Of a DNA stretch of 64,000 bases, positions 12,962-23,300 are shown one piece after another. This DNA comes from Pyrrhoderma lamaoense (taxonomy: Eukaryota > Basidiomycota > Agaricomycetes > Hymenochaetales > Hymenochaetaceae). Under the pieces are notes generated by a model, which did not search any database, was not told the DNA's origin, and was given only the letters and a program-made list of their open reading frames with translations. A program made the position numbers and the translations under genes. Position 1 is the first letter of the stretch, and every line of letters begins with the position of its first letter. The stretch spans positions 744,001 through 808,000 of the forward strand of contig NBAZ01000005.1 in NCBI GenBank assembly GCA_002794735.1. Direction: 5' to 3'.

Positions 12962-15917
12962 ATGGCACAACAACAAGCCGTATATGCTACTGACGAAGTA
13001 AGAAAAGACCATTTGACCCTTCTTGGCTCTTAGCTGACATATGGGTATAGTATGGGCGGCCTTTTATCATTGTCAAGGAACAAGCAAAGAAAGTTAGAAG
13101 TCATGGCATAGACGCAATAAAAGTATGCTTAAAACAATTGCATTTCTTCCACATAAAAACTAAAGGTTCCTTATGCACATCATAGTCACATATTCTAGCT
13201 GCTAGAACCGTTGCTAATATTATCAAAACATCCCTTGGTCCGAGAGGTCAGTTCCATTATCAGAAATCGTTTAAAATACAGTTTATGAAACATGCATATA
13301 GGCCTCGATAAAATACTGATCTCCCCAGACGGAGACATAACTGTAACTAATGATGGTGCTACTATATTAAGTCAAATGGAAGTCGACCATCAAATAGCAA
13401 AACTTCTCGTTCAACTCTCAAAAAGTCAGGACGATGAAATCGGTGATGGGACAACTGGTGTAGTTGGTTTGTCCTTCTTTTTTTGGTTTGAGATCCTTCT
13501 TTTAATTACTTGTGATTAGTGCTTGCTGGATCTCTACTAGAACAGAGTGAAGCCCTTCTTGATCGAGGTATCCATCCAACACGGATAGCGGATGGCTTTG
13601 AACGTGCTTGTGCCTTAGCTGTTAAACATCTGGATAGCATCTCAGATGAGATCGAGTTCTCGAAGACCAATACCTCTAATCTTCTAAAGACTGCTATGAC
13701 TAGCTTAGGAAGCAAGATGTATGCGTATCATTTTCTATTTTCACGTTTCTAATCATTGCTAATGCAATATGATTGTCAGTGTATCAAAAGCACACGAACA
13801 GTTCGCTCAAATCGCAGTTGACTCTGTCTTATCTGTTGCAGATCTAAAACGGAAGGACGTATTGTTCGATCTCATTAAAGTAGACGGCAAAGTTGGTGGT
13901 TCTTTGGAAGATACGACGCTCATCAAAGGTGTCTTAATCGACAAGGACATGTCCCACCCAGGGATGCCAAGCACAGTCAAAGATGCCCGAATTGCAATTC
14001 TTACTTGTCCATTTGAACCTCCTCGCCCAAAAACGAAACATAAACTTGACATCACCAGTGTAGAAGAATACAAAAAACTTCGCGAATACGAAAAGGCGAA
14101 ATTCGCGGATATGATCAAGAGAGTCAAAGACACCGGCGCAAACCTAGTCATCTGTCAATGGGGTTTCGATGATGAAGCTAACCACTTGTTACTGCAAAAT
14201 GACTTACCCGCGGTAAGATGGGTTGGTGGGCCAGAGATAGAAGTAATTATTTTTTTTTCTGTACCTTCAAAAAATGAAATTGAACAAACAATCATACTTG
14301 CTAAATCTTTGCAGCTCATCGCGATTGCAACAAACGGTCGTATCGTCCCTCGATTCGAGGATCTCACCACAGATAAGCTTGGTAAAGCTGGTATTGTGCG
14401 GGAAGTTGCCTTCGGGACGACTAAAGATAGGATGCTCGTCATCGAGGAGTGCGCCAATACTCGCGCAGTTACCGTATTTGTCCGTGGTTCTAACAAGATG
14501 GTAGTATCTAATTTCATTAATTTGGTTTTTACGCAATTTAACCCTCTTAACTCTTTTCTCTATGCTTGACTTTCGGATAGATAATTGACGAAGCGAAGCG
14601 TGCCCTGCATGACGCGATCTGCGTGGTAAGGAATCTTGTTGTAGATAACCGAGTCGTGTACGGTGGAGGTGCGGCAGACATAAGCTGTTCAATTGCTGTA
14701 TCGAAAGCTGCGGATGAGGTATGATACATAAACATGATCCTTTTGACAGTTTCTGACTCGATCTGTGTACCCTGTAACAATCGATCCCTTCGCCCCGAAA
14801 TGATAATTTTACTCAAAACTCTATTATGACGCTGGGCACATCAAATTCTGGCACTACAATTTCCATGTCTTCGTACCCTTCATCTTCTCATTCTATCAAA
14901 CATGTACCATGTGGACATAACATCCATCTAAAATGCTCGTCTCTAACGCCCATAATCCTATTTCCAAAAAAAACTGACTTTTGACGCCCACCTAAATTTA
15001 TCCAAACATCCATTCCGGAACCTATACCATTACTTCTCTTCCGACAATACTGATAAAACACGATTACCACCATCATCGACAACGCTTCTTTGTCATGGAC
15101 AACCTCATTTAATAACAAACATCCTATTATACTCCCACACCAAAAACATGCACATCCATCAAACCTAATTCATCATATCTCTCGTCATCTTATCCTTGTT
15201 CCCTATGTCATGCACCATACAATCATTCACCCCAATCAATCGATCACAATCACCCTTTACTCTGATTCTTGATTCTCGATCTTTGATCTCTTTCAGATTC
15301 CTTCAATCGAGCAATACGCTATGCGCGCATTCGCCTCAGCGCTTGACGCCGTCCCTCTCGCACTCGCAGAGAACTCCGGATTAGCGCCAATCGAGACTCT
15401 CGCAGAGGTCCGCAGCCGACAAGTTGCTCTCATCTCCGAGGTAAACAAGGATAGCAAACATAGCAGCGACGGTGGTGATAACGAAGGGTATGCTTCGGCT
15501 TTGAAGCAGTCTGCCAGACTCGGGATTGATTGTATGGGTCGGGGCGAAATCGACATGAAGCGTCAGTTTGTGTATGATCCGTTGATTTCGAAGAGGCAGC
15601 AGTATTTGCTTGCTACGCAGGTATGTTCTAGTCCTAGAGGGTGATGATTTCTATTCCTTTTTTTCTCTCATTGTTCTATACATTTTTTTCAATCTGGTCT
15701 CCTGGTCATGAGATTAATGCTGATTGTAATATTTTATTTTCTTCAAAACTTAGTTGGTACGGGCAATACTCAAAATCGGTATGTTAAATTCAGTACTGTC
15801 ATATTACACGAATAACTTGCAGTGTACTGACTCCAACCCCTCCCCTTCCCTCTTACCCCTACAACTGTATTTGACTTCATAGACGACGTAATCATTGCCG
15901 GCCAAGACGATATGTAA
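12962..15917 (+). CDS. CCT5: T-complex protein 1 subunit epsilon (CCT5 chaperonin)
   Basis: Epsilon subunit of the cytosolic TRiC/CCT ring that folds actin and tubulin. Eleven exons: 12962-12997, 13051-13122, 13186-13246, 13302-13466, 13520-13718, 13780-14242, 14315-14500, 14581-14718, 15297-15620, 15754-15778, 15883-15917. Group II chaperonin signatures are all present: [36 protein letters not shown], and near the C-terminus the nucleotide-binding [10 protein letters not shown]. The epsilon-type start is [13 protein letters not shown] and the tail is [11 protein letters not shown]. The frame is uninterrupted throughout, useful as a control for the frame breaks in neighbours. Oddities are a 578-nt intron 8 among introns of about 50-75 nt, and 25-nt and 35-nt terminal exons. 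Confidence 0.97.
14719..15296 (+). other. unusually long intron 8 of CCT5
   Basis: 578 nt from GTATGATAC to CTCTTTCAG, about ten times the usual intron in this window. It is pyrimidine- and CA-rich and has no long ORF with coding character. I looked for C/D snoRNA boxes and found no convincing C box paired with a terminal D box. Confidence 0.7.
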
Positions 15918-17631
15918 CTTTCTAAATCAAATCAAAGGTGGTCCGACAAGAAGTTCAAGGAGAAAGAAAGTCAGGTTTAATCAAAACGACAATCTAGAAG
16001 AAAGAAATGTTTAAAAAAATCAAAGTTCCTCATGTCGAAACCTTTACTTCTTTTCTTTCTTGCAAAACTTTTTTTTACATAAACATAAATAAATATACGA
16101 ACAATAATCATTTCATCTCTCTCTCCTATTCCGACGCTTGTCTGTTTATTTGTTTGTTGTTATATGAATGTACTTTTTTCTCCTACTACTTACCACCACC
16201 CACTACCCACTACCCACCGCTTATTACTTACTACTTACTACCTCACTTGTAGCTCAGTAGTTTAGTTTCTAGAAGCAACGCAAACTAAGTCGTTGAACCA
16301 AACCAAAAAAAAAAAGCAAGAAATAACAGTCTAGTACGCATATATGAGTAATGAGTAAGTACGAACTAGGAGAAACAAGCAGAGGTTATTCGTAAACTAA
16401 GATCTCTCAAACCATAATTATGGAAAAGATATGTCAGAACAACCTTCCAGTATACTCACTCACCTCTTCCCCCGGCCTAGCTCTTAGCCCACGAGAACTC
16501 TTTAGTAGGCGCTCGTTGCTCTTTCTTTCTCTCTCATTCGTGTACAAGGAGAACGAAATCTCACTCAAAGTATAGTAGAAATGGACTAGAGGATGTTAAG
16601 AAAACAGAAACCAGAAAATACACTCTCGTCAAAAAAGCCAGTTAGAGACTTGTAAGAAATATCAGTAACACTTATACCAAACCAAATCCAATTCCTTATA
16701 TTCCTTATATCCTAATATTCCTCATATTCCACAATACCATAGTAGAAAAAAAATCAAAATCAAAATCGAAACAAAGACAAACATTGAAACAAAACATCAA
16801 GAAAGACACAAATAAACACAAACAGTACTAAATAAGGATCAATATAAAGAAGTAAAAAAGAGAACAAAAAAAAACTTTTAAAAATGGTTTGATGATGTAG
16901 GAACAAGAGTATCAGTAGTTTGTTAGTTTAAGTTTAGGTCAGGATCGTATATATATATATATATATATTTTCTCCCTTCCCCTTCATATGTTTTCGTGAG
17001 TGGTTCGTTAGGTACTTTGGTGGAGGGGGACGAAGGGAGGAAGGTAGTGCGTGGTGATGTAGGAAGGCTGGAGAGGCGCGGAGTAGTAAAAGGTAGGAAG
17101 AAGTTGAAAGAAATAAGATTACAATACAAGTGTAAGGCAGTAGAAGAATAATGTGAAAGGTGGAAACAGGTTGAGATCCAACGACTATCCGTAGGAAGCA
17201 GAAGAAAGAAGAAAGGGGGTGAGGGGGTGAGGAAGAGAAATTCCTGAACAAATGGAGACTCGAGAAGATGAGTTAGTGAGCGTGAGTGATTGTGTGAGTG
17301 ACTGATGACTGGAAGAAAGGGGTGATACAATGGTGTTGATGAAGACGAAGGAGACCTACAGAAGAATAATTGAAGAAAGAAGTTACTGTATGTTTGTGTA
17401 TGTGGGTACGAAGGTGTATGTGACGAAGGAGGGAAGTGGGACAGGGAGAATGAGAAGGATGGACGAAAGTGTAATGAATAACGAGATAAAAAAGGGGGAG
17501 GGTTAATGCAATTCGTGATATCGATCCTAAAGCCAAAGAAGTAAGAATCAGAAAGAAAGAGAGAGACAAATTTAAAAAGAAAAGCAAAAAGCAAATTATA
17601 ACACACACATAGAAAAAAGAAAGAAGGAACA
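15918..17631. other. convergent intergenic region, low complexity
   Basis: 1.7 kb between CCT5 (+) and the coiled-coil gene (-). The left half is pyrimidine-rich on plus (16050-16250, with runs of TACTTACTACC). The middle is A-rich with CAAAATC/AAACAC repeats (16740-16870). There is a (TA)10 microsatellite at about 16948-16968, and 17020-17630 is strongly purine-rich on plus. The long minus ORF across 16923-17699 is a pyrimidine artefact (Ser/Phe/Leu/Pro only). Confidence 0.6.
16948..16968. repeat. (TA)n microsatellite
   Basis: About ten uninterrupted TA dinucleotides between GATCG and TTTCTCC, in the 3' flank of the coiled-coil gene. Confidence 0.9.
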
Positions 17632-19648
17632 CTATCGATCAAGAACTTGAACGATAGACTCGAGCACGACTCGAGGTTTAAGTACCACCCGTCTTTCAAC
17701 AGTCTGTAACGAGAATTCCTTTCCGTCTTTTCCTTTGTTCGTCAGACACTGAAGCCCAATCTCAGTCGTACATAACACCCTCCCTCTACTCGTCCCTCCT
17801 CCTCCCCCATTCGTTACGCCACCACCACCTCCAGTAGCAGTAGTACCATTACCAAACCCGCTGACCCCTCCAAACCCATTACTACCAATACTATTATACA
17901 TAGCCGCATTCGTCCCATTTCCATTTCCATTCATCACCCCCTCATACCCCTCATACACATTCTCCATCGTAACCGGACTAAACTCCCTAACACTCTCCAC
18001 AAACATCGGCTGAAAATCCGTCGACATCGTCCCCTCTCTGATGATATACGCAAATCGATTCGCGAGCTCCGCTATCCGCTTCAGCTGCGCTCGGTACTTG
18101 ATGGACGCGCGATGGAGGAGATCTTCGACGTCTCCGAAGCCGGCGGCGGAGAGGACGTTGGCGACGCCTCGGAGACAGGTGTCTGTTACTTCTGATGTCG
18201 CTAGGTGGTCGATGTTGGGTGAGAGAGCGCGGATGTGCGAGTGCGTGAGGGCTCGCCACCTACTTGAGGTCGGTTGGGGCTCTATGGAATATTTTCGGGG
18301 GGAGGGGGGTTATAGAGATTTAGAGTTAGTTCCGTTGATCTTCAATTAAAAAAATAGAATAATAAAGAAGTAGAGTAAAAAAAGTAAGAGTTAAGAGATG
18401 TAGATGAGTTATCCCCCATCAAGGGACTTTGATGAGAATAGAGAGTTGTTTACGAGGGAACAATAAACCAAAGAGACAGCGCTAGTAACGAAAATCCTCA
18501 TAAAAAAGGGGTAACATACCAGTAGCATGCATATGTGAATAAATCTTTGACAGATGTGATTCCAATTTTCCAGTAGACCCAAAACAAAACGAAGACATAG
18601 CATGACTGATACACTGGCACACACACGCCTGTAAAGCGTATTGTAGCAATGTAGGATCTTGCATATGATCTCTCTTTTCTAGACATTGACGCATTTTGCT
18701 TCCGAAGCGCGCTGCGACGCGTTCGAGAGCTTTTCGTCTACCGAGGGAGGGAGTTGGGGAAGTTGTTCGACCTACTCCTCGGCCTCCAGGTGGACTCTTA
18801 CTCCCCGCTCGACCCCCGACTCCGACTCCGTTGACGCCAGCGCCAGATGGAGAACCAGACGTCCCAGCAACCCCAAGCCCACCAGCACCAGCACCAGATC
18901 CGGATCCACCAGCAGCACCATTGACAACGACGACAGCCATCCCCTCACTAGCTGCAGCCGCAAACTGCAAAATCTCGTTATTAATGTCCTTCACGGCCTG
19001 TACCAAATCACTCCCCGCCCACCTATCCGTCTTGTTCAAGAACCTCTCCATACTCCTGACCTCCAACCTCCTCTCATCAGCCAACCGTCTGAGATCGATC
19101 GCTTCGGCGTCTAGCTGTCTGTTGCGTTCTCTGAGTTGGTCGAGGAGGATGTCTTTGGTACGGGATTGGGTGGAGGATTCGCGTAGGGCCGCTTGGAGGG
19201 CGTAGTGTTTTTCGCGGAGGAGTTTGAGTTCTCCGCGGAGGCGGGAGATTTCCTTCGTTGAAGGACTTGAGGAAGAGGAATCCAGGGTGGTGGAGCGGTG
19301 TAAGGGTCGATGGTGTTGGATTGAGATTGAGATTGAGACTGAGACTGGATTGGGGCTTTGGTGGAGGTTCCTGTTGTTGATGCTGTTGTTGCTGTTGTTG
19401 ACCGTAACGTTCTTCCTGTTCTTGTAGTAGATAATGCTGCTGCTGTTGTTGCTGGTGGTAAGCCCTTTGGCCTTGCCTTGGCTGTGGGCGTTTACCGATG
19501 CAGTATTTGATGAATTATTGAATGACCTACTCGGAGGGGATGGCCTGGGTTTTTTGGGGGGCGGGGGCGGAGGCAGATTCTGAGATCGGGTTTGGAACGG
19601 AATGATTGGATCAGACAAGGGGGGAAAGAGAGGGGAGAGAGTAGCCAA
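17632..19648 (-). CDS. basidiomycete coiled-coil protein with conserved C-terminal block, function unknown
   Basis: Two exons: about 19648-18520 and 18281-17632, joined across a 238-nt intron (donor GTATGT, acceptor CCATAG). The splice gives HATEPQPTSSRWRALTHSHI, a run I associate with a family widespread in Agaricomycetes. Order: Pro/Ser/Asn-rich N-terminus with a PPPPPPKKPRPSPPS stretch; a coiled coil (ISRLRGELKLLREKHYALQAA onward, then RRLADERRLEVRSMERFLN); a Gly/Ala linker; a helical block; then LATSDVTDTCLRGVANVL and the C-terminal RGRVLCTTEIGLQCL. The 5' end is unsettled: 19648 is a TTG, and no ATG in the right frame is obvious, so an upstream exon within 19650-19900 is likely. Function is not inferable from sequence. 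Confidence 0.6.
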
Positions 19649-20396
19649 AAGGGAACCGCTTCTTTCTTGCCTTACTTGTGGTACGGACCGGAGAAGAGGA
19701 GTTCCAGAGAGAGAAGCTGCTGGAGATGGAGAGAGGGGAGGGGAGGATAGCAGGACGAGGACTAGGATCAGGAGTAGGATCAGGACTAGGGGTAAGGGAC
19801 TCGGTCTTGGGACTCGAGTAGATTAAGAACGTCACTCTGAGAGCGATTGATGCTGTCCACTCAAGGGCACTGCGCTCTTTTTCTTATCCTTATTATTCTG
19901 CCAAAACGGTAGATGCAACAGAGGCGAGTCGAGAGTCGAAATGGCTCGTCGTCCTATTGTGATCTGAGCTCTAAGTAGCCCTCAGCCGTCCTCCCTTGCG
20001 CTTCCCTCGTTTTTCACGCCGACTCAGCTCACACACGCGCGCCCCTCGTAATCGTCTGCTTAGTTTGTTGCTAATAGTAATGTATTGTGACCAAAAAGGA
20101 ATCTGAACACGTTCCGGACACGAGGTGCATCCAGTGTTTGGGAGCCCCGGGACTGGACCCAAGGACCGAGCCCGTTGTCAGTTTTGAGAAGCTCTGAAGG
20201 AGATCAATTGACTTGGTCCCCTTCGTGTGCCCATCTCCCACTTCCCTTTTATCTACCTGCCCCCAACTCCACTTCCTTCTCGTCATCCTCTTCCTCCCCC
20301 CGTCTTTATTCCCCCCTTTCAATATCTATTTTGCTTCCATTGTCCAGTTCATCTCATTCCCTTCCCCCCTCCCCATCCCCCATTTTTCTGTAACAA
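19649..20396. promoter_or_regulatory. divergent upstream region of coiled-coil and Hsp70-like genes
   Basis: About 750 bp between two divergently oriented genes. The left 250 bp still looks coding on minus (Pro/Ser/Thr repeats such as SPDPTPDPSPRP) and probably contains the missing 5' exon of the coiled-coil gene. The right 200 bp is pyrimidine-rich on plus (TCTTCCTCCCCC...), typical of a fungal promoter or 5' UTR. No heat-shock-element array was obvious by eye. Confidence 0.45.
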
Positions 20397-23300
20397 ATGA
20401 TGGCTGGCGGAAGCACAAAGACAAACAACAGAAAGCCATACAATGGTGACAGGCGAGCCCTCGTCCTCGCCTTTGACGTCGGTACCACCTTCTCAGGCGT
20501 CTCCTATGCTTTCCTCGAACCAGGCGAGGTCCCAAAGATCCTCGGTGTAACAAGGTATGTGATGACGGTCATCAATGCCAACTCATCCTGCTTCTCCTCA
20601 TTCAGTCTTTACTTTCTACACTTATCATCACTTATCTTACATCTTCTTTGTCTGTCGTCAATGATCTATCTATCAATGCTAATCACACACACTTCCTTGC
20701 ATATACGCGCATAAACGCATAAACACACACACAACAGATACCCAGGCCAAGAACATGTAACAGGCAACACTAAAATCCCTTCTCTCCTCTACTACGATCG
20801 TACCGGTTCCGTCGTCGCTGCAGGCGCAGAAGCTGAATCAGGTCAAATCGCCGACATGGCCGAAGACGAAGGCTGGTCCAAAGTAGAACTCTTCAAACTC
20901 CGTCTCCGCCCCCGTCGCATGTCTCTCGAAATGAACGGAATGCGTTTATCTCCTCTACCCCCGGAAAGACAGCAGAAGATGTGTTTGGTGATTTTTTGAG
21001 ATATCTGTTTCAGTGTACGAAAAAGTTTATTGAAGATACACATGCGAATGGGAAGAAACTCTGGAGAGCTGTCGAGAGGGATATCCATTTTGTACTCAGT
21101 CATCCTAATGGCTGGGAGGGTGCTCAGCAGAGTAGGATGAGACGATCCGCTATCGCAGGTGGCTTGATATCTAATACGGATGAAGGCAAAGCAAGGATCA
21201 GGTTTGTTACGGAAGGTGAAGCTAGTATGCACGCTTGTATACTCAGCGGTCTTGCACATGATGTACTTGCTGTCAGTCTTTACTTTTTTTGTCAATGTCC
21301 TCGTATTGGATCAGGCAGCTAACTTTGCCTTTCCATCTCAGAGTGGTAACGGGTTTATTGTCGCCGATGCAGGAGGAGGGACGTTGGACGTCAGTAGTTA
21401 CATTCTCCGCGGCACTCATCCGCTCCAAATCGAGGAAGTGGCCCCTCCAGACTGTGTTTTCTCAGGAGCCGTATTCGTCAGTAGAAGATGCCGCGTTTTC
21501 CTTCAAGGTAATTGTCCCAAAAAGAAAAAAATAAACAGACAATAATTCAGAATAAAGAATTAAAAATAAAAATAAAAAAAACCAAAAATAGCCCCTTCCC
21601 CCATCAGACTTCCCCCAACCCCTATTCATATTCCTCTTGATGCGTTATCGATACGTATAACTTACTCTTTTGTTTTATACAGAGAAACTAAGGAATTCAA
21701 AATACGGCACTCCGGATACCTTGGATCACATCACAAAGCGCTTCGACGAGACGACCAAGCGCCTATTTCGAGATAAGCATGATGCCCAATATATCCCTTT
21801 TGGATCACCTTTGGATAAAGACCTCAAGGCTGGCATCCGTGGAGGTCAACTAAAACTTACCGGGTACGTATCCCTGTATATTCTTCCTTTCTTCCCCTAG
21901 TATCCACTTATTCCTTCCTTCTACATTTCTTACTTATCTAACCCCCATATTTCTATGAGTGCTTCCTGACCCATACAAACTTCGAGTACGAGTACTTCGC
22001 GAAAACTGTCCTGTTTTTCTTTATTAATCAAAGCAGATATAGACTAATTTTCTTTTGTCCACAATTTGGACTAACCCCTTTTATGTTGTTGTCTCCACTC
22101 TTCCCGGAAGCATCTCCTTACATTTTATATATCTTATTATTACTATTTTGCCTCCGTCTCCCTTCTTTTCTTTCCGTGTACTCCGAAATTAATCAACGCA
22201 TGACTAATTATTTCTCCCCTACTGTCTTCTTTCTTTGATTTCGTCCTTTTCCATCTCTCACTCATACAGGGCCGAGGTTGCCGACCTCTTCGAACCTTCA
22301 ATACAAGCTGCGGTAGATTCTATCAGGAAGCAAGTGACTTTGTCACGTGGTGCTGTGAAAGCTGTTTGGCTCGTCGGTGGCTTCGCAGCTAGCCCGTGGC
22401 TGTTCTCACAGCTTCAACAACGCTTGGCACCAATGGGTGTCACCGTAAATCGTCCTGATTCTCAAACGTAAGTGCCTAATTTTTTTTCAGATATTTCCCA
22501 CAAAATCACCCCCCTCCCCTGAGAAAATAACTAAAACGTTTATTTTTATGGGAACTTGTATCTAATCTTATCTTATCACTTTCTCCCTCCTCTCTTTCTT
22601 CTCGGTATATAGGTCTAAAGCTGTAGCGGACGGTGCGATAGGTTTCTTCTGCGATCACCACGTGTCTGCACGCATGTCTCGGTATATGTATGGTGTTGAG
22701 TACCTCCGAGAAATCGATGAGTCAGATGCAGAACACGTTACCCGTGCAGGGCGCCAATTACAACTACCTTCCGGTCCCAGATACCTCCCAGACGCCTTCG
22801 ACTGTATCCTAGCCAAAAACGTGCGCGTCAAAGAGTCCTCCGTCTTCTCCAGAAAGTATTACACGGAAGTGACCAAGTTGAGTACGCTTAGCGTGTTTGA
22901 GATTGAGATTTGGTGTTATAGAGGTGGAGAGTCAATCCCGAAGTGGATCGATAGGAACTCGGATACGTTTGGAAGTCTTTGTTTCGTCCGTGCGGACCTC
23001 AGTCGGTTGAGTAATAGTGCGGAACCGAAGAGAGGGGCGAATGGACAGACTTATTGGACTGTTGTGTTTAGTATTGAGATTCACTTTGGACTGACGGAGT
23101 TTAAGGCTAGGATGAAGTGGAATGAAGATGTAAGTTGGCACTTATTTTTATGCTCATATTCCAGGTTGATTCATGTTTTTGAACGATGGATTAGGGAAAG
23201 ACGCGATATGGACCGGCTACCATCGTTTTCAACGAGAAAGGTGTACGTAGTGATGAAGATGATGCCTACTCTGTAATGGGAGATGACGGTACAGTCTCTA

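Noticed and set aside
16249..16312. TAGCTCAGTAGTTTAG resembling a tRNA D arm
   Set aside because: No matching T arm (GTTCRA), no acceptor stem pairing and no plausible anticodon stem.
16923..17699. 258-codon minus ORF, and similar ORFs at 16934-17251 and 17273-17632
   Set aside because: Products are nearly all Ser, Phe, Leu and Pro, the expected translation of a polypyrimidine tract. They lie in the 3' flank of a real gene.
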